Shown in pieces: positions 60,674-64,000 of a DNA stretch of 64,000 bases. Where the stretch lies: contig CAMDZW010000007.1 in NCBI GenBank assembly GCA_945911015.1, positions 62,001-126,000 on the forward strand. Direction: 5' to 3'. Under the pieces are notes generated by a model. The model worked only from the letters and a program-made list of their open reading frames with translations. It searched no databases and was not told the origin of the DNA. Position 1 is the stretch's first letter, and the number at the start of each line of letters is the position of its first letter. A program made the translations under genes and the position numbers. The stretch is from an uncultured Propionibacteriaceae bacterium. GTDB lineage: Bacteria > Actinomycetota > Actinomycetes > Propionibacteriales > Propionibacteriaceae.

Positions 60674-62427
60674 TGTTCCTTCCCATCGGCGTCCAGTTCA
60701 TCGGCGTCCAGTTCATCGGCCAACCCCTCGGCGATCAGGGCCAGCGAAGTGGCTCCCGGGTCCGGGGTACCGGCGCTGCGCTCGGCCAGAGGCCGGGCAC
60801 GGCCGACCTTCGGGACCAGATCGGCGGTGGCCCGCGCAGCCTCCGACGACCGCTGGGCGGCCGCTCGCCAGGCAGCAACCAGCCCGTGGTCGGCCCCGAC
60901 CTGCTCCTCGAGAGTCTCCACAAACGGGAACAGCGCATCCAACAGCGATTTGTCGCCCAGGGCGGTCCCACTGAGTTCCTGTACGGCTCGGGCGCCTGCA
61001 GTCAGGGCACCGGCCACTGCTGCCGCATCCGGGGCCTGCTCATCGCCGAGGGCGCGTCCGGTCGTCGACAGCAGGACACCCCACAGGATGCCGCTGGTGC
61101 CCCCAGCGCCGTCAGCCCAGGACAGACCGGCGGACTGCAGCACCGAACCCGCGCCGCCACCACGGGTCAGAGTCGCTTCGCCAGCGTCCACGGCAGCTCG
61201 GACCCCGGCGCTCATCCCCCGGCCGTGGTCACCGTCACCGGCGATCGCGTCGAGTCGGCCGAGGTCGTCGGCATGTTCATCGATGACGGCACGCATGGTG
61301 CGCAGCAGTGTCACGATCCGGCTGGCTGTCTGCCGCGAGTCCGGCGAGGCATCCAGTGGGGTGTGGGTGTCTGCGGCGACGATGTCGTCACGGGGCGGCA
61401 TCTGGGTGAACGGCGACGGGGCGAGGACGCCACGCCGGAAGGCCGGGGTGTCAGCAGGGGCGATCCACAGCTGCTCCAGGTCGTCGTCCAGCCAGGTGAG
61501 CGACAGCGAGCAACCGGCCATGTCCAGGCTGGTGACCAGCTCCCCGACCTCGGGGCGTACCAGCACCACGCCCTGTCGGGTCAGCCGTTCCTGGATCGCA
61601 CCGAAGAGCAGGTAGAGCTCCTCGTACTTGGTCGCGCCGAGTCCGTTGACCAGCACCGCAGCACGGCCATCGGCCTCGGGCGGACGCTCGGCCAGCACCC
61701 GGTCGACAAGTTCGTCGGCCAGTTCGTCCACCGACGGCAAGGCGGTCGTCCTCACCCCCGGCTCCCCGTGGATGCCCAGACCGACATCCATCGAGCCGTC
61801 CGCCACGTGGAACAGCGGTTCGGACGCGCCCGGCATGGTGCATCCGTCAAAGGCCACACCAATGGTGAAGGTCGCCTCGTTGGCCCGCCGCATCCAGTGC
61901 TCGACCGTGTCGAGGTCGTCACCACGTTCGGCTGAAGCCCCTGCCATCTTGTAGACGGTGAAGGTCCCGGCGATGCCGCGCCGTGACGCCTTGTCCTCCG
62001 CGGGGGCGGAGGCGATGTCGTCGCTCACCCACACCACACGGGTGTCGATCCCTGCGGCGCGGAGTCGTTCGGCGGCGACCCCGAAGTTCATCCGGTCCCC
62101 GGCGTAGTTGCCGAAGGCCAGGATCACCCCACCGCCTCCTTCAGCGGCGCGCGCGATGCGGTGCACCTGCTCGGCAGGAGGAGAGGTGAAGACATTGCCC
62201 AGGACGGCTGCATCGGCAAAGCCGGCACCGATCACGCCGTTGTACGAGGGATAGTGACCCGACCCGCCACCGATCAGCAGGGTGACCTTGCCGTCCAATG
62301 GGCCGTCGCTGCGCCGGAACCCCGACGCCTCCGGGACCCGGGTGACGTACTCGGGATGGGCCAGGGCGAATCCGCGGATCACGTCCTCACGGAAGTTCGC
62401 CGGATCATTGCACAGGTAGGTCATCAA
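60670..62427 (-). CDS. DhaK-DhaL fusion kinase, probable D-erythrulose kinase
   Basis: A 585-residue kinase. The DhaK part (1-330) begins with a short leader and LLIGGGSGHYPSYNGVIGAG, and contains VGLGIHGEPG, the covalent-substrate loop region. The DhaL part (from about 370) has the ATP/Mg motif IAGDGDHGRGMSAGV. It is the ATP-dependent, single-chain (DAK) form, not the PEP-dependent one. Its operon partners (zinc polyol dehydrogenase, DeoR regulator, RpiB-like isomerase) suggest D-erythrulose as the substrate rather than dihydroxyacetone. The C-terminus has a 15-base tandem repeat coding for DELDA repeats. Start and stop overlap both neighbours. Confidence 0.85.
   Translation of the reverse strand: MMTYLCNDPANFREDVIRGFALAHPEYVTRVPEASGFRRSDGPLDGKVTLLIGGGSGHYPSYNGVIGAGFADAAVLGNVFTSPPAEQVHRIARAAEGGGGVILAFGNYAGDRMNFGVAAERLRAAGIDTRVVWVSDDIASAPAEDKASRRGIAGTFTVYKMAGASAERGDDLDTVEHWMRRANEATFTIGVAFDGCTMPGASEPLFHVADGSMDVGLGIHGEPGVRTTALPSVDELADELVDRVLAERPPEADGRAAVLVNGLGATKYEELYLLFGAIQERLTRQGVVLVRPEVGELVTSLDMAGCSLSLTWLDDDLEQLWIAPADTPAFRRGVLAPSPFTQMPPRDDIVAADTHTPLDASPDSRQTASRIVTLLRTMRAVIDEHADDLGRLDAIAGDGDHGRGMSAGVRAAVDAGEATLTRGGGAGSVLQSAGLSWADGAGGTSGILWGVLLSTTGRALGDEQAPDAAAVAGALTAGARAVQELSGTALGDKSLLDALFPFVETLEEQVGADHGLVAAWRAAAQRSSEAARATADLVPKVGRARPLAERSAGTPDPGATSLALIAEGLADELDADELDADGKEQ
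60684..60720. repeat. 15-base tandem repeat in the kinase gene 3' end
   Basis: CATCGGCGTCCAGTT occurs twice in tandem (60684-60698, 60699-60713) with a third partial copy (60714-60720). It encodes the repeated DELDA residues at the extreme C-terminus of the kinase. Length variation between strains by slippage is likely. Confidence 0.9.
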
Positions 62428-63215
62428 TCGTCCTTCGGTGGTGCGAGGTGGCAGGTGACTCCGGCGCGACGCCAGGTCTCCACCCGTACGGGATCGGCTT
62501 CGGTGTCGGTGATGATGGTGGCCATGTCAGTGACTGGGGCGACGCGCAACAATGCCTCACGGCGCAGCTTGGTGTGGTCGATCAACAGGTGGGTCCGGGT
62601 CGCGGAATCAATCATCAACCGCTTGAGTGAGGCGGTCGTGTCCTCCTGGTAGTACAGGCCGGTGTCCGAGACGGCTGCGGTCGAGATGAAGGCGGCGTCC
62701 ACTCTCAGGCCCCGTACCTGGTTCTCGGCCTGGAGGCCCCCGAAGGAGTCGTGGCCCGAGTCGTAGCGGCCCCCGATCCCGACCACAGTGAGGTCGTGGT
62801 CTCTGCTGAGCTCAGCCAGGTGGCGCAGTCCACGTACGAAGTTGGTGACCACGGTCAGTGGCGCCTTGGTCGCCAGCATCCCGATCAACTGCAGCACGGT
62901 CGTGCTGTCGTCGAGCATGATCGACATGCCCGGTTGGACTTCCTCCAGGGCCCGAGCGGCGATGCCGCGTTTGTGGGCGATCTGGGAGGTCAGCCGATGC
63001 CCGACCAACGATTCGAAGGTGCTCGACGGCAACGCGGTGACACCGCCGTGGAACCGACGCACCACCCCACGGCGTTCCAGCTCGGTCAGGTCACGGTGCA
63101 TGGTGACCGGACTGACCCCGAACTGCTTGGCCAAATCGGCCGGTGCGGCGTCACCGCGAGTCTGCAGGAACTCGGTGACCTCGCGGCGGCGGGTCTCGCC
63201 GTCAGTGTCTCTCAT
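62424..63215 (-). CDS. DeoR-family transcriptional regulator
   Basis: A 263-residue regulator. The N-terminal helix-turn-helix reads PADLAKQFGVSPVTMHRDLT, with RRGVVRRFHGG, the DeoR signature. The C-terminal sugar-phosphate isomerase-like domain has PGMSIMLDDSTTVLQLI and ISTAAVSDTGLYYQ. It should respond to a phosphorylated sugar intermediate of the operon and repress it. It is embedded in the operon, with ATGA overlaps on both sides. The operator should lie upstream of the alcohol dehydrogenase gene, beyond the window. Confidence 0.92.
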   Translation of the reverse strand: MRDTDGETRRREVTEFLQTRGDAAPADLAKQFGVSPVTMHRDLTELERRGVVRRFHGGVTALPSSTFESLVGHRLTSQIAHKRGIAARALEEVQPGMSIMLDDSTTVLQLIGMLATKAPLTVVTNFVRGLRHLAELSRDHDLTVVGIGGRYDSGHDSFGGLQAENQVRGLRVDAAFISTAAVSDTGLYYQEDTTASLKRLMIDSATRTHLLIDHTKLRREALLRVAPVTDMATIITDTEADPVRVETWRRAGVTCHLAPPKDD

Positions 63216-64000
63216 GGCAGCAGGCTCACCTTGATCGACTGTCGACCGCTGGCCACCAGATCAAGACCCTGCTGGAACTGGGCCAACGGAAGCTGATGGG
63301 TGACGATCTCGTCCATCGGCAAGGCCCCGGTCTCGAGCAACTTCACCGCAGCAGGCCAGCAGTTCGGCCCCAGATGGGCACCGAGGACGTCCAGTTCCTT
63401 GTCGTCGCTGATGATCGACCAGTCCACGCTGACGTCGCTGCCGAAGACGCTGTACTCGACGTAGCGGCCCTGCTTGCGCAGCAGGTTGAGGCCCTGACCG
63501 ACCGCAGCCGGGTTGCCGGTGCCTTCCAGATAGACATCAGCCCCGTAGCCACCGGTGAGGCCCATGATCACCTCAATCGCGTCGGTGTCGGCAATGTTGA
63601 TCGTGAGGTCAGCCCCGGTCTTCTCGGCGAGGGCGAGCTTGTCGGGAGCGACGTCGAGGGCGATGATCTTGGCCGGGTTCTTCGAGCGGGCACCGGCAAT
63701 CATCCCCAGGCCGATCGGACCGCAACCGGCCACCACGACGACGTCGTGGAACTGCAGGTTGGCGCGCTCCACCGCGTGCAGGGCGCACGACAGCGGCTCC
63801 ACGAAGGCGGCATGCGCCGGCGGGATGTCGGGCGAGATCTTGTGCACTCGGGCATTGCGCTTGTAGACCATGTACTCGGCCATCGCACCGGGAGTCTCGC
63901 GCTTGAACCCGTACATCAGGTGTGGAGCACACATGTTGTAGGCCCCGGTCATGCAGTAGCGGCACTCCCAGCAGGGCACGATCTGCTCACTCGTGACCCG
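63212..64000 (-). CDS. zinc-dependent medium-chain dehydrogenase (tetritol/polyol type), 5' end outside window
   Basis: The C-terminal 262 residues of a medium-chain zinc dehydrogenase. VTSEQIVPCWECRYCMTGAY and NMCAPHLM form the structural-zinc lobe with four cysteines. VVVAGCGPIGLGMIAGA is the NAD(P) fold. LEGTGNPAAVGQGLNLL and TGALPMDEIVTHQLPLAQF fit the sorbitol/threitol dehydrogenase group. The open frame continues past base 64000, so the gene is partial. Its position at the head of the operon suggests it oxidises erythritol or D/L-threitol to erythrulose, which is inference. Confidence 0.85.
   Translation of the reverse strand, partial: RVTSEQIVPCWECRYCMTGAYNMCAPHLMYGFKRETPGAMAEYMVYKRNARVHKISPDIPPAHAAFVEPLSCALHAVERANLQFHDVVVVAGCGPIGLGMIAGARSKNPAKIIALDVAPDKLALAEKTGADLTINIADTDAIEVIMGLTGGYGADVYLEGTGNPAAVGQGLNLLRKQGRYVEYSVFGSDVSVDWSIISDDKELDVLGAHLGPNCWPAAVKLLETGALPMDEIVTHQLPLAQFQQGLDLVASGRQSIKVSLLP

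Noticed and set aside
1-64000. CRISPR arrays, tRNA or rRNA genes, replication origin
   Set aside because: No regularly spaced repeats, tRNA cloverleaf-like stretches or rRNA sequence were noticed on reading; a tRNA scan was not possible here.

Overview
The window is high-GC, densely coded chromosomal DNA from an actinobacterium. The syntenic block gcvP - MerR - DUF151 nuclease - MerR (FtsR type) - FHA (GarA type) - gcvH - DUF881 - sbp - DUF881 (45.8-53.7 kb) is the actinobacterial cell-division/glycine-cleavage neighbourhood known from Mycobacterium (Rv1823-Rv1832 region). A HIT-thrS pair follows it. A roughly 405-residue pyrophosphate-type phosphofructokinase (42.3-43.5 kb, GGDDTN motif) resembles the Propionibacterium enzyme. 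Together with the MshA/MshB-like pair, this makes Propionibacteriaceae or a close relative my best guess. The family assignment is inference.

Layout: 0-3.2 kb, a ceramidase-like hydrolase (cut by the window edge) and a Tat-exported solute-binding lipoprotein. 3.2-7.3 kb, a cytochrome P450 divergent from a TetR regulator across a perfect palindrome, an aldo/keto reductase broken by one amber codon, a RelB-like small protein and a lipoprotein. 7.3-17.6 kb, one translationally coupled five-gene transcript: WGR-DUF4132, MoxR-like AAA+ ATPase, DUF5682, VWA protein and SWIM zinc-finger protein. This matches E. coli yehI-yehL-yehM-yehP-yehQ in content and order and is the best candidate here for a poorly understood system. 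17.6-29.3 kb, two overlapping MFS genes, sugar/sugar-acid enzymes, an operon of two TIMP/NTR-like surface proteins plus a spheroidene-monooxygenase-like protein, a DHA2-type exporter and ahpC-ahpF.

29.4-39.5 kb is an accessory, decaying region. It holds small unlinked genes (GNAT, DUF402, methyltransferase, nucleotidyltransferases, DUF3052, P-loop kinase, cupin), a lower-GC secreted protein with an amber stop, fragments of two or three IS families, and frameshifted histidine-phosphatase and GNAT genes.

39.6-64 kb returns to conserved content: mshA/mshB-like genes, a deaminase, PFP, a YhjD-type membrane protein, pterin carbinolamine dehydratase, the gcv/FtsR block, thrS and an ABC exporter. 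The right end is a coupled operon (zinc alcohol dehydrogenase - DeoR - DhaKL kinase - RpiB-like isomerase) that fits tetritol (erythritol/threitol) catabolism through D-erythrulose.

Four- or one-base stop/start overlaps (ATGA, GTGA, TGATG) recur throughout, so much of the minus strand is organised as coupled operons. No rRNA, tRNA or CRISPR array was recognised.
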